From contig OX439037.1 in assembly GCA_949317995.1 (NCBI GenBank), positions 52,548,080 through 52,612,079 of the forward strand: a stretch of DNA of 64,000 nt, in the 5' to 3' direction. Origin of the DNA: Acholoe squamosa. Lineage: Eukaryota > Annelida > Polychaeta > Phyllodocida > Polynoidae. This document shows positions 1 to 8,835 of this stretch, in pieces. Under the pieces are notes generated by a model that saw only the letters and a program-made list of their open reading frames with translations, searched no databases and was not told where the DNA came from. Position numbers and translations under genes: made by a program. Position 1 is the stretch's first letter, and each line of letters starts with the position of its first letter.

Positions 1-349
1 GGTGTGATTATATGCATTAAGGATACAGGTATGGACTAGATAATTATTACACTGGGGTAAATTCAGTATGAAAAATCAGATTCTGCCAAAATCTTATTGA
101 AATTTTAACCCACAAGATGCCCTTTAATTTCCTTATATCTTTGTTTGGGCCATGCCCCATGTTAAACATCTCACCCATGTCCCTGGAACGTTTCAGTGTG
201 GAGCAGAGGAAAAAAGTGTCGCGTTATCTCTGTGTGTGGTGTACTCAGCTAACCTCCCTTGCTTACTGTTTTCCCCAAAATCATCTCGCGTTACCCATAA
301 TAGAATTACAAAAATTAAACGAACGGAAAATGACATAACAAAATAAAAC

Positions 350-415
350 AGGGTAGAACAGGGCAGGGCGGGGTAGGGTGGAGTAGGGTAGAATAGGGTA
401 AAGTAGGGTTGGGGG
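350..415. repeat. G-rich simple repeat, TAGGG/GGGTA-like
   Basis: A degenerate run of GGGTA, GGGTG and GGGCA words forms a G-rich + strand with at least eight G-triplets, so it could form a G-quadruplex. The rest of 1-577 shows nothing coding. Confidence 0.7.
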
Positions 416-512
416 ATGGGGGCACCCCTCAAGTATGGGGGGCTACAGGAGGCCAACCCACCAGCCCACCTACCCTACATATCCCTCTTGTATTCTTTCT
501 AGTCTGTTATAT

Positions 513-570
513 CCTACCTACCTACCTACCCACCTACATACCTACCTACCTACCTACCTACCTACCTACC
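513..570. repeat. (CCTA)n microsatellite
   Basis: A nearly uninterrupted CCTA tetranucleotide array ends seven bases before the start codon at 578. It is C-rich on the same strand on which 350-415 is G-rich, so the two tracts are partly complementary. Confidence 0.9.
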
Positions 571-577
571 AGGGTCA

Positions 578-1119
578 ATGGATTATTACCTACTGGATGA
601 CTTGTTAATGAAAGTTAGCAAGAAACTCCCTATGGGAGACTACACTCGGCTAGGGGTTCATTTAGGCCTGAGACTGAGTTTAATGAAGTACATGAACAGT
701 GGAACTAGCCTTTCTTCAATGGCCAGAGAAATGCTGATATCCTTGTACAGAAAAAAGGTCGGTTGCAAGTGGATGGTGTTAAGACATGCACTAAGTGATA
801 TAGGATGTTTTGATTTCAGTCATCACTGCAGATGGTTCATGGGATATTATAACATGGTGGATCATTGCGAAATACCTTCAGAGGATTGGAAAGTAGAAAC
901 ATTGTTTGTTGAGCTTGCAGAAAAGTAGTCAGTGGACTGGAAATATTTGGGATTAAATTAGGGTTGAGTTTGCATGAGGTTAACCTCATCTCTACCCCAG
1001 TTCCCTCCAACCATGAAATCACTAACCCTGTCTTTGAAGTCCTCATGGTGTGGAAACATAGAGAAATATCCCATCCCAGCTGTCTGATTGCAGCTTTAAA
1101 CAGCATGGTTTTTTCTTAG
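578..1119 (+). pseudogene. Tandem Death-domain-like ORF (decayed), beside the Polinton genes
   Basis: This is not a confident family assignment. The open part (578-928, 116 residues) has the spacing of a Death-fold six-helix bundle: an N-terminal amphipathic helix (LLDDLLMKVSKKL), then RLGVHLGL, then REMLISLYRKK, then LRHALSDIG. After an in-frame TAG at 926-928, the same frame reads on with VDWKYLG. A +1 shift then leads to KLGLSLHEVNLI, FEVLMVWKHREI and LIAAL, which repeats the Death-domain pattern. The original product was therefore probably a two-Death-domain adaptor-like protein ending near 1119. It lies 84 bases upstream of the packaging ATPase on the same strand. A captured cellular apoptosis or immune adaptor is plausible, but an adjacent host gene fragment is equally possible. 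Confidence 0.5.
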
Positions 1120-1203
1120 GTAGCTCTTTAAGAGAGGTTTCACCTGACTTAAAAGACTCCACTGGTGTACCTTTGGTCAGTTTGGTTTAAGCTTTCATTC
1201 ACT

Positions 1204-1875
1204 ATGGATCAAAAGGTAGAAGAGGTAACATTTGACACATGTCTACAAAGTTCCTTCACTATGATAATAGTGGGCCCTACTTCTTGTGGAAAAAGTCAAT
1301 TTGTTTTCAAGTTAATCAAATGGCTAGATGAGCTAGTAACTCCATGTATACACGACGTTTACTACTGCTACAGTCAATGGGAAGTCTTTGACAAAATGGT
1401 TAAGTAGGGAGTAAAGTTCAACAAAGGTCTTTTATCAGAGGATTTTCTTTTTGAGGAGGAAAGAGATGCAAAAAAACACGGACTCAGAATAATAGACGAC
1501 CTCATGGATTCGGAGTACGTTCCTACCATCATGAAGCTTTTCACGGTCAGATCACACCATCGGAGTTTAAGTGTAATTTTCTTTACTCAAAACTTATTTT
1601 TTAACAACCCTGCCTACAGAACTTTGAGCTTAAACGCTCATTACCTTGTGGTGTTTAAAAACCCTAGAGACATGAGTCAAATAGGACACATCAGCAAACA
1701 AGCCTACCCTGGTCAAAAATCCTTTCTGACGGAGGTATATAACTTAGAAACTTGCGACAAACATTCATATATCCTTCTGGACTTTAAGCAGACCACACCT
1801 AACGAGCTTAGAGTGGGGAACGGCATCACCATGCCTTGGAACACTTTGGTGTTTATTCCTAAAAGTTCCTCTTAA
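1204..1875 (+). pseudogene. Polinton/adintovirus packaging ATPase (A32/FtsK-HerA type), one in-frame stop
   Basis: This is a DNA-packaging ATPase of the Polinton/Maverick lineage. Starting at the ATG at 1204, Walker A (GPTSCGKS) lies at residues 24-31. After a TAG at 1405-1407 the same frame continues to Walker B (LRIIDDLM, near 1487-1510), then to a conserved region with TVRSHHRSLSVIFFTQN, SLNAHYLVVFKNPRD and HISKQAYPGQ, which is characteristic of Polinton ATPases. The full span is 224 codons, the usual size for the family. The single stop is the only lesion seen, so inactivation may be recent. The next ORF starts 16 bases downstream, which fits compact viral gene packing. Family knowledge: these ATPases translocate genomic DNA into preformed capsids. 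Confidence 0.85.
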
Positions 1876-1891
1876 AAAAACACACGATAGG

Positions 1892-2263
1892 ATGGTGAAA
1901 AATACTAAAAGATCTAAAAACCAAGGGAGGTTGGCACTCTTAAGGAAGCATTACCACTTGTTGAAACACATCTCTAAATGTTCCTTTACAGAGTGCTCCC
2001 ACGTCATAAAAGGTTTAAGTGACGAGGTAATAAGGTTAATGAGTCAAATTTGTGTCAATGTAATGAACAAAAACCTATTGCGCAACAAATCTAACACAGT
2101 CAAATGCCTCATGCCCTACAAGAAACAACTCAAGGCCGTCACTCAACCCAAGGCATCTCTTAAGCAGAAGAGGAGAACATTTGAGCAGAAAGGTGGATTT
2201 CTCAAAACTATCTTGGGCCTAGCCTTACCTCTCATCACAGGTCTTATAGGAGCCCGTCGATAA
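1892..2263 (+). CDS. Small basic Polinton protein with hydrophobic C-terminus
   Basis: This is an intact 123-codon ORF. It is strongly basic (Lys/Arg-rich throughout), with a middle segment rich in Ser, Asn and Cys and a C-terminal glycine and hydrophobic stretch (KGGFLKTILGLALPLITGL) that ends in Arg-Arg. This architecture, a cationic body followed by a Gly-Gly and an amphipathic or membrane-active tail, recurs in small proteins placed between the ATPase and integrase genes of animal Polintons and adintoviruses. They are usually taken to be virion core or minor capsid components. The function is inferred from composition and position only; no catalytic motif is present. It lies between the ATPase stop and the next start (2272), on the same strand. 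Confidence 0.7.
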   Translation: MVKNTKRSKNQGRLALLRKHYHLLKHISKCSFTECSHVIKGLSDEVIRLMSQICVNVMNKNLLRNKSNTVKCLMPYKKQLKAVTQPKASLKQKRRTFEQKGGFLKTILGLALPLITGLIGARR

Positions 2264-2271
2264 CGTCAAGA

Positions 2272-2788
2272 ATGGCCCTTGTGAGAGCGGACCTTATTCC
2301 CGACTCTAGAGACCAAGCCCCCTTCTCTTCATACTACTTCTACACCTACGGGTACCTCCGGTTCTGTCCTACCTCTCCCTAGCCCTCAGGACAAGTACTT
2401 TCGAACTCAACTTTTAAGAGAAGGTTTGACTCCAGATTCCAGCCTAGTTCAAGTTTTGGGTCACCATCAAAGTAAAGCTCATCAGGTGCTTCGCTCTCCT
2501 GTCCTTAATTTGAAGGAGAAATTAAGACAGTACAATCAGCTCATGGTCAAGTCCTCTGTTCTAACAAAAAAGGCCAAGGCCTTAGGTCAAGGTAAAAATG
2601 CAACCTATCCAGCTCCCGTCATGGCACAACCACCTAGACAGGATCAAGTTCCATCTCAACAGGTTGATTACAATGAGACAGACGACGACAGCTTCACAGA
2701 TGCCCCAGATCACCCACCGCTGAGTGAGGATTCAGACTTAGACGGTATACCTGAGCTACCTAGGGTTGAACCTGGACCGCATGCCGCA
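2272..2788 (+). pseudogene. Polinton MALV-type protein, frameshifted and fused to the integrase
   Basis: The start codon at 2272 opens with MALVRADLIPDS, resembling a conserved Polinton ORF that precedes or follows the integrase. The frame breaks within about 70 bases. The second frame then carries KYFRTQLLREGL, LKEKLRQYNQLM and a Thr/Pro/Ser-rich linker, followed by an acidic segment (ETDDDSFTDAPD, LSEDSDLDGIPEL). There is no stop before the integrase domain, so the ORF from 2426 to 3199 is a continuous fusion of this protein with integrase. Whether the fusion is native or comes from an internal deletion that removed the boundary cannot be decided here. The function of the MALV protein is not known to me. 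Confidence 0.55.
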
Positions 2789-3199
2789 TTAAAAAAGAAA
2801 GAAAAAAAAATAGAACAAGCACTGGAGGACATAGACGCATACACCAGACACAAGCCTTACAAAAGGAATTTTCCTAGACTTAAAACTCAAACATGGGCCA
2901 TAGACAAACAGTGGCAACTAGACCTCATAGACATGCGAGAGTTTGCTAAGGAAAACAAAGGTAACCAATACATCTTAGAGGGAATAGACATTTTCTCCAG
3001 GTACGGTTTTGCTCAACCTGTTAAAAGTAAGAGAGCTGACGACATGATCAATGCTTTCAAAAAAATGACAATAGAAAGAAAACTACGACAGGTTCAAACT
3101 GACCAGGGAAAGGAGTTTGTTAAGAAAACCTTTAAAAAACACTGCGACAAGAAAGGTATAACATTTTTCCCAGGTGAAAACGATGACGTCAAGTGTGCC
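2789..3199 (+). pseudogene. Polinton retroviral-type (rve) integrase, N-terminal and core part, split by LINE insertion
   Basis: The rve core domain begins around YTRHKPYKRNFP. The first catalytic Asp is in WQLDLID (near 2921), the second in QTDQGKEF (near 3101), and the core continues through KGITFFPGENDDVK. The reading ends at 3199 in a run of nine T. That run is read here as the poly(A) tail of an oppositely oriented retrotransposon. The third catalytic residue, the Glu of the VERFN-type motif, should follow immediately and is absent on this side. Polinton integrases insert the linear element into host chromosomes and leave 5-6 bp duplications. The remainder of this gene reappears at 6960-7509. 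Confidence 0.85.
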
Positions 3200-3430
3200 T
3201 TTTTTTTTATAAACAATTTAACTTTATTTGGTCTAGACGATACAAGAGGTAAAGGAATTTCAACAGGTATATGGAGTTTACGCGTGAAGTCGGTACATAC
3301 AAATTTTATTGAATATAGTATAACATAACAACATATTTACAAATTATAACAGTTTTAGTTCAATAATAAATACCTGGATCTTTGTAGTGTTTTACTGGAC
3401 CAAACAAGTTAATGGGTGTGGACCACTAAA

Positions 3431-3643
3431 TTTGACATGGTGACATGGCAATTTCTTAAAATCGACATGTGACATGAGAGGTTCTTAGAGGTGACATGGG
3501 ACATGGGGATTTAAGTGACATGTGACATACCATTTCTTAAAATCGACATGTGACATGAGAGGTTCTTAGAGGTGACATGTGACATGGGGATTTAAGTGAC
3601 ATGTGACATAACCATTTCTTAAAAGTGACATGTGACATGGGGG
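3431..3643. repeat. GTGACATG-type tandem repeat in the LINE 3' UTR
   Basis: A long unit built from GTGACATGTGACATG words, followed by a TTTCTTAAAATCGACATG or GGGGATTTAA spacer, is repeated about three times. It lies between the RT stop (4066) and the poly(A) end (3200) of the retrotransposon. It could be part of the element or a later microsatellite expansion. Confidence 0.75.
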
Positions 3644-4065
3644 ACCCCCCATCCACACCCCCAAGTTAGGATAGCACTTCAGCAGAGCTGATGTTATGTG
3701 CTACCCTTGGTGTTTATCACAATTTACTATTTCAATATAAGTAACAATGACAAGATGGGTTGGTATAAATAGTAGTAATCACTTTTACATTGCTTTATAA
3801 TTATGTCCCAATATCGATTTTTGGTACTCTGGTAATACTACAGTCATAAGAGTATCACATATGTGTTTGACTAAGAATATTCAAATACGAATAATATATG
3901 TTGAAAAAGTTTTGATTGAAGTATATTTAACCAGATTGTTCCAAGTTAGAACAAAATAATTGAAGATTACCATAGTAAATAGATTTTTTGGCCGACTGTA
4001 AGATCTGATTAAGAATAAGTTACTAGACCATTAGACAAGAATTGGTATTCTTTGCAATTTCAACA

Positions 4066-4935
4066 TCAGCCATCATATAAATTGAGTACATTTTTTGGTA
4101 TACTATCTGCTAGTTGTTGTTTCATTTTCTTTTTGAAATTGGACAGTTTTTCAATCACCCGTAATGCAGATGGCATGGCATTCCAAAGTTGTGATACATA
4201 AACTTCAACAGATCTTGAATAAGATGCTGTAATCATATTGTCATATTTCAATACTGGCCCTTCATGTAGTCTCGTATTATATACATTTGTAATACAATAT
4301 CTGTCTTGTTTAGAGTATTTCAAAGCTAGTATTCTTGCATGATAATCTCTTCTTTCGGTGAGTTTAGGTAATGAACATTCTTGATGTACATAGTCAGTTG
4401 AAGTAAGTACTGGTAGATTTAAACTGAATTTTAAGCATCTGTTCTGAACACGCTGTAGACTATCTAGTAATATTTGATTTGCATCATGATATAAGATATC
4501 TGCATAATCAATCAGAGGCAATGTGTAAGTTTTAACAGAATATCACTTGGTATATATTTTCTTAATCTTCCAAGTAAGTAGGCTTTATGTGCTAACTTTT
4601 TTTTAATCTTTTGTATGTGCATTATACGTTAGTTCATAATCTAATATCACTCCCAAGTATTTAAAGTTGGGTACAAAATGAAGTCTTTTTCTATTTACAG
4701 TGACAACAGCAGCTTGTAGATCCAGTTTTTTATACTTGATCGATGATGTAAAGTATACAAGTTTGGTTTTAGATTCATACATTGTAAGTTTATTTTTACC
4801 AGACCAAGTGAAATAACAATTGAGACCTTGTTGTAAATTAGGAATAGTAACATCTAGATTTAATTTGTCAAATTTTAAAAGAAAAGGTAGTGAGCCTTTG
4901 CTTTTATGGCGGCTCATACCAACTGTTTGAGACAT
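4066..4935 (-). pseudogene. LINE reverse transcriptase, C-terminal part
   Basis: Two minus-strand frames form one RT tail. The segment 4935-4603 carries LQQGLNCYFTWSGKNKL, KTKLVYF and FKYLGVILDYELTYNAH, which match the RT region downstream of the catalytic YADD box. The segment 4521-4066 carries the thumb/connection end (IDYADILYHDA, LQRVQNRCLK, LWNAMPSALR, FKKKMKQQL). A frame break lies between them. The YADD box and the endonuclease are absent. The first residues (MSQTVGMSRHKSK, from 4935) look like the beginning of an ORF joined directly to RT, which suggests an internal deletion of ORF2. Confidence 0.75.
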
Positions 4936-5116
4936 CTTGTTAATAGAGTGAGGGGGGATTTTGATGCTCTATATTACTCAGCTCAAATTAACACAGTAAA
5001 CAGTACATGGTGACTACCAATGGGTTTTACATTTCATCGAGTCAATTATTATGAATCATTATAACCTAACAGTGATATATACATTATGTACAGATTTAAA
5101 GATGATTTTTGAGTGT

Positions 5117-6728
5117 TCATTTCATTGCAATCTCTTTGTCTTTCTTTGGTCTCCCACATGTGCGTTGGGGTTTTGGTGTACTGCTAGTTGACTCTCTGTT
5201 GAGTTCGATTTTATCATCAGAGGATTTTTCCTCCAACGTGACTGGCTTGTCATTTTTACCATGATCGGATTTTTCACCATCACTTTTGTGTGAGTCATCT
5301 TCATTGTTTTCGAAGGGTTCTTCATCATTACCATCTCCTTTATCACTGGAAGGTGATTCACTGGATTCACTAGAAGTGTCCTTTTCATCGGGCATACCGT
5401 TGTTCGAGGTTGAAGGTGACTTCTGTGGAGATGTTGGTGAGTCAGGTTGATTGTCCAGAATTTATGAGTGGAGTTTTTCCAATAACAGTCCTAACATGTT
5501 ACCACCTTTAACATCATTTATGCCCATATTATGGAAATTTCCAAGATGGTGTCCCACTCCATATACAGGGTGGAAGGTGCACTCGTATAACCTGTTTTTT
5601 TTCAGTACGGGTTAAGTAATTTTTCCTGCTTACATCTTCAAATTTCAATTGAAGGAGAGAGTACATCAGTATGGTGGCATTTTTGTTCCATCCTTCCCCT
5701 GGATTAATGTCTTTGCCCATTAGCATGATTTCAATGGGGTCGGTACATTGAAGAATTTTTTTGGCACTGGTTTCATCATTTGCACATTTAGCTTTGCAGT
5801 GTTGAAAGGCTTGTTCGACACTTTGATATGTGGTTCCATTGAGGTTAATAGTGCATGGATATAGGTTGGACAGTGGTTGATGTTCAGATTTGAATGCTAT
5901 ACCGTCCTTGGTGTTCATTGACATTTCTGGTTGGAGGTTTAGACCGTGTGGTAGAAGAGGAATATCTTTGTGGGTGTATGTCTTGTTGTTTACAATCAAA
6001 CTTCTTTGTTTAAGCTTGACATTGTTCATCTTCCTTCTTTTAGCCAAGACATACAGTGCTCTCAGCTCATTGTACTGCTTCTGTTCTACTTTGGATAGAT
6101 CATCCATTAAGGATTCTCCGTTCAAGTGGTCATGATTTTTGAGTTTGGCAATGTTTCTATAGATTTCAGCTTTGATACTCCTGTTGGCCAATTTTATGAT
6201 GATGGGTCTGTGTTGTTTTTGGTTTGGATCATATTTGCCTTTACGGTACACTGAATCTACTTTTTCTTCGCCATAGGGTAGTTTAAGGTCTTGAAATAAT
6301 ACCACACAATACCTTTTTAGATTTTCGGTGGCATTTTCAGACATATTTTGTGTTCCTTCTATCCTCCTCATCAAAGGCCAAAAGTTGGTCGTTGAGGTTG
6401 TTGGCAATGGTACGTGTACTAAGAAAGGATTCTTCTATTGTCTTAACATCAGTGTCAAGTGTCACAACTGTAGAACATGTGTTTTTACTCAGCGCTTCAT
6501 TATCAGTTAGACGTTTAGCGACACTGTCAAGTAGGCGCGCTGTCAACTCCTGCTGTTCAACTGTTTTAATTACCTTTTTTCAAGATTGTTTTAGTTAGCC
6601 TCTGCTGTGACCATATTTGATTCAACAGTGGTCAGTCTACGTTCAAGTTGGTTTATATAATCAACCATTTCAGCATGAGAGGCCTTTACAGGCAGTTTCT
6701 TCATACGATCTCGTTCTTTGTCTGCCAT
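5117..6728 (-). pseudogene. LINE ORF1: coiled coil, L1-like RNA-binding region, NADAR domain, acidic tail
   Basis: The start at 6728 opens with MADKERDRMKKLPVKAS and an amphipathic coiled-coil heptad region (DYINQLERRLTTVES). Frame breaks near 6597 and 6400 lead into a second coil (LTDNEALSK, KTIEESFLSTRTIANNL). The long open segment 6407-5529 then carries an L1 ORF1p-like module (RKGKYDPNQKQHRPIIIKLA, then DDLSKVEQKQYNELRALYVLAKRRKMNNVKLK in pieces, then VNNKTYTHKDIPLLP). A NADAR domain (5903-5462) follows. After another break comes a Ser/Asp/Glu-rich tail with an AT-hook-like CGRPKKDKE, ending at 5117. ORF1 proteins bind RNA and chaperone target-primed reverse transcription; the added enzyme-like domain is unusual. 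At least three frame breaks show that this copy is dead. Confidence 0.75.
5462..5903 (-). other. NADAR (YbiA-like) domain within LINE ORF1
   Basis: Within the open segment, residues about 169-292 show the NADAR signature in order: HQPLSNLYPC, then YQSVEQAFQHCKAK, then AKKILQCTDPIEIMLMGKDI, then GWNKNATILMYSLLQLKF, then a Trp-x-Gly near IWSGTP. The conserved C-terminal GGNMLGLLLEKL motif lies just after a frame break, at about 5505-5470. The domain is therefore essentially complete in outline. Known NADAR proteins act on ADP-ribose-type substrates; some remove ADP-ribose from guanine bases, and YbiA-type members take part in riboflavin-intermediate metabolism. A role on modified nucleic acid in this element is inference. 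Confidence 0.75.
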
Positions 6729-6934
6729 ATTTGTTGATGTCGCGGTGGCCGGTGTGGGTGTGGGTAATTTTGCCCGCTGGTATTTATGGAGTGGTAGGGG
6801 AGGGTAAAACAGTCCGCCCTATGGTTTAAACTAAACTTAATGTACTAACTCGTACAAAATTTACTCTTGGTGGTCACTGTGACTGTAATAAATCACAAAT
6901 TATACCAGAGCTCCCCCGTTCTCCTTCCTAGGTG

Positions 6935-6946
6935 GGCGCCATCTTG
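6935..6946 (-). promoter_or_regulatory. YY1-like motif at the LINE 5' end
   Basis: The minus strand reads CAAGATGGCGCC within about 20 bases of the inferred 5' terminus. It matches the core of the YY1 site (AAGATGGCGGC) that sits at the very start of mammalian L1 and helps set its transcription start. Position and core match are seen; function is inferred. Confidence 0.5.
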
Positions 6947-6959
6947 TCTCGCCTGATGC

Positions 6960-7509
6960 TTCAACTCTACCCTTCAAGGAAAAATGTGGAGAAGTTTCTC
7001 TCATTTCGATAACTACAAATGGGTTGACGTGCTGCCTGACTTAACAAAGTCCTAAAATCTGACTTATCATAAAAGTCTAGGAGCCACACCTTCTGACATA
7101 AACAAATCGAACTCGTAAGCATTGTTCTACAGATTATACGAGCAACCTAAAGTAAAACTCTTTCCTACCCTAAAGTTAAAGAAGAAAAATCAGGTATGAA
7201 TTCTAAGAACTAAAAAAAACCTTCAACACGAGCCTAACTGGACAGAGGAAATATACACCGTGGATCGTATTTCGCCCAAAGGGATTTCACCTGAAAGACC
7301 TTCTTGGAGAAGAGATAAAAGGAAGCTTTTATGAACCTGAAGTTCAGAAGGTGAAAGCATGTCAAAGGAGAAGGTACGACATAGAAAAGATAGTAAAATA
7401 CAGAGGAGGAGGAAAGAAAAGAGAGGCCTTGGTAAAGTGGAAGGGTTATAGAGAAAAATTTAACTCGTGGGAACCTGTTAAGAACATAGGAAAATGGCGT
7501 TTACCTTAA
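6960..7509 (+). pseudogene. Polinton integrase, C-terminal part with chromodomain
   Basis: The integrase resumes with FNSTLQGKMWRSF immediately after the position of the catalytic Glu. It continues through YKWVDVLPDLTKS, a YHKSLGATPSDIN segment, PNWTEEIYTVDRIS and a C-terminal chromodomain (YDIEKIVKYRGGGKK, then ALVKWKGYREKFNSWEP). In-frame stops occur near 7048, 7117 and 7196, and the frame shifts near 7270. The chromodomain with its aromatic residues is typical of Polinton integrases and thought to guide chromatin targeting. The end overlaps the next start codon (7494) by 16 bases, a native-looking arrangement. Combined with 2789-3199 this is one gene cut in two by the retrotransposon. Confidence 0.8.
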
Positions 7510-8835
7510 CTTTACCAAGCAACTCTCCTATGCACATTTTCCCTGATAACACTTTAACAAGTTACAACACTCTCCTGGCAGAATGCATAAACTTACCTAC
7601 TCAGTTAGAGTGTGCTCTTCAAGAAATCACCTGTCCCACCACAGTGGTACAACGCCAGAGAGGAAGTCATACTTACTGCAGAGGGAGAAAACGACGCCAA
7701 AACCAATCTTAGAACCATAGTAGAACTTTATTGAACAAGCGCAGGAGAGAATTTTTTCCTCAAGAAACCCCAGGAGCCCAAAGTGTGTTCAGCAGAAATT
7801 CGAGCAAAACATTGGACGTCACGGCCAAGTCTGCTTTGAGACGTGGAATAGAAATAATCAAGTACCTACGTGATGTCGATCCTGTGGTACCTACTGAAAC
7901 TGTTGCTCCTGCTGCTCCTGAACCTGGGAACCAACCAGCTGCGCCTGAGATGCCATCTGGAGGAACAACGGCTAACCAACCATCGTCACTGGAGGCGGAG
8001 GAGGAAGAAAAGGGGGACAAGGAGGCGAAGGAGAAGGCACGTGGCACGACAAGCAGAGAAAAGAGGGAAATATCTCGTGCTGTAGCTAAAGTAATGTCCC
8101 TAGATGAAAGAGGCAAAAGGTCACTGTCTTATTATGAAGAAAATGTAGTTTTCAGACTCTGTTAACATTTCTCAGCTTTCTGCTAGTCAGTTACAGGCTG
8201 TTAAAATAGCAACATGTTTCAAAGAAATAAGCAGGTTCCTCTCTAAGTATTTCCTTAAACAAGGCAGCACCTACAGATTGTTCTCCTTAGAAGGTGTTCA
8301 CCTGGAATACAACTCAGAGTTAATTAATAGGATACTTGAACAGGTGTGCGAACAAACAAAACTCCTTGCTGTTGAGAAAACTTAAGACACTCAGAAAAAA
8401 CAACAAAGCTACCGTGTTTCATTACAACAAATACACAATGAAATGTGTGGTTTCCTTACCTCCTGGGGTAGTACTGCAACTTCCAAAAAACTTAGGAACA
8501 CAATTAGGTTACGGTGGAAGTATTTTTCTCAGTGGTAAAACACAAAGCCCCTATGTGGTCGACCTCCAGTACAGAAGTCGATCGGCATTCACTCAGACAT
8601 AGTTAAACACAGTCTAGTGGGAGACTCTAAAGCTCCCCTTTTAAGACAAATAAGCATCAACCCCTTCAACGGTGAGATTCAAACCCTAAGTTTTCAAAAT
8701 TTAATGTTTTTACCAGTCACCAAAACCTTCAGACAGATAGGGATATATTTAAGAGACAACACTGGTGAACCACACCATTTGAAAGCGGATCAGTGTCGTT
8801 GGTACTTGCCTTCAGACCTCTTCTACCGTAGAAGT
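7494..8835 (+). pseudogene. Polinton capsid-type (jelly-roll/penton-like) protein, multiply frameshifted
   Basis: The start at 7494 opens with MAFTLTLPSNSPMHIFPDNT, a recognisable N-terminus of a Polinton structural protein, followed by a WEVGL.EI-like strand region in broken frames. The middle (7731-8165) is Pro/Ala/Glu-rich with a RRGIEIIKYL helix. The C-terminal segments carry VVSLPPGVVLQLPKNLGTQL, then VGDSKAPLLRQI, then FRQIGIYLRDNTGEP. In this family that closes the last beta-sheet. At least four frame changes occur across the 1.3 kb span, which matches the expected protein of about 430 codons. I place it among virion structural proteins; which capsid role it fills is not settled from sequence alone. 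Confidence 0.65.

Larger units (their letters stand above)
3200..6957 (-). mobile_element. Non-LTR retrotransposon inserted in the Polinton integrase
   Basis: The element reads on the minus strand from about 6957 (5') to 3200 (3'). The + strand T run at 3200-3208 corresponds to a 3' poly(A) tail abutting integrase codons. The 5' end near 6950 starts with a CAAGATGGCGCC motif. It contains ORF1 (5117-6728) and a fragment of ORF2 reverse transcriptase (4066-4935). The endonuclease and most of the RT palm are missing, so the copy is internally deleted. Full-length 5' ends with internal deletion are less usual than simple 5' truncation. No clear target-site duplication was found at the junctions; a few integrase codons appear to be lost or altered there. 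Confidence 0.8.

Noticed and set aside
7760..8116. Minus-strand ORF opposite the capsid-like gene
   Set aside because: It is the shadow of the Pro/Ala/Glu-rich + strand frame; no independent coding sign.
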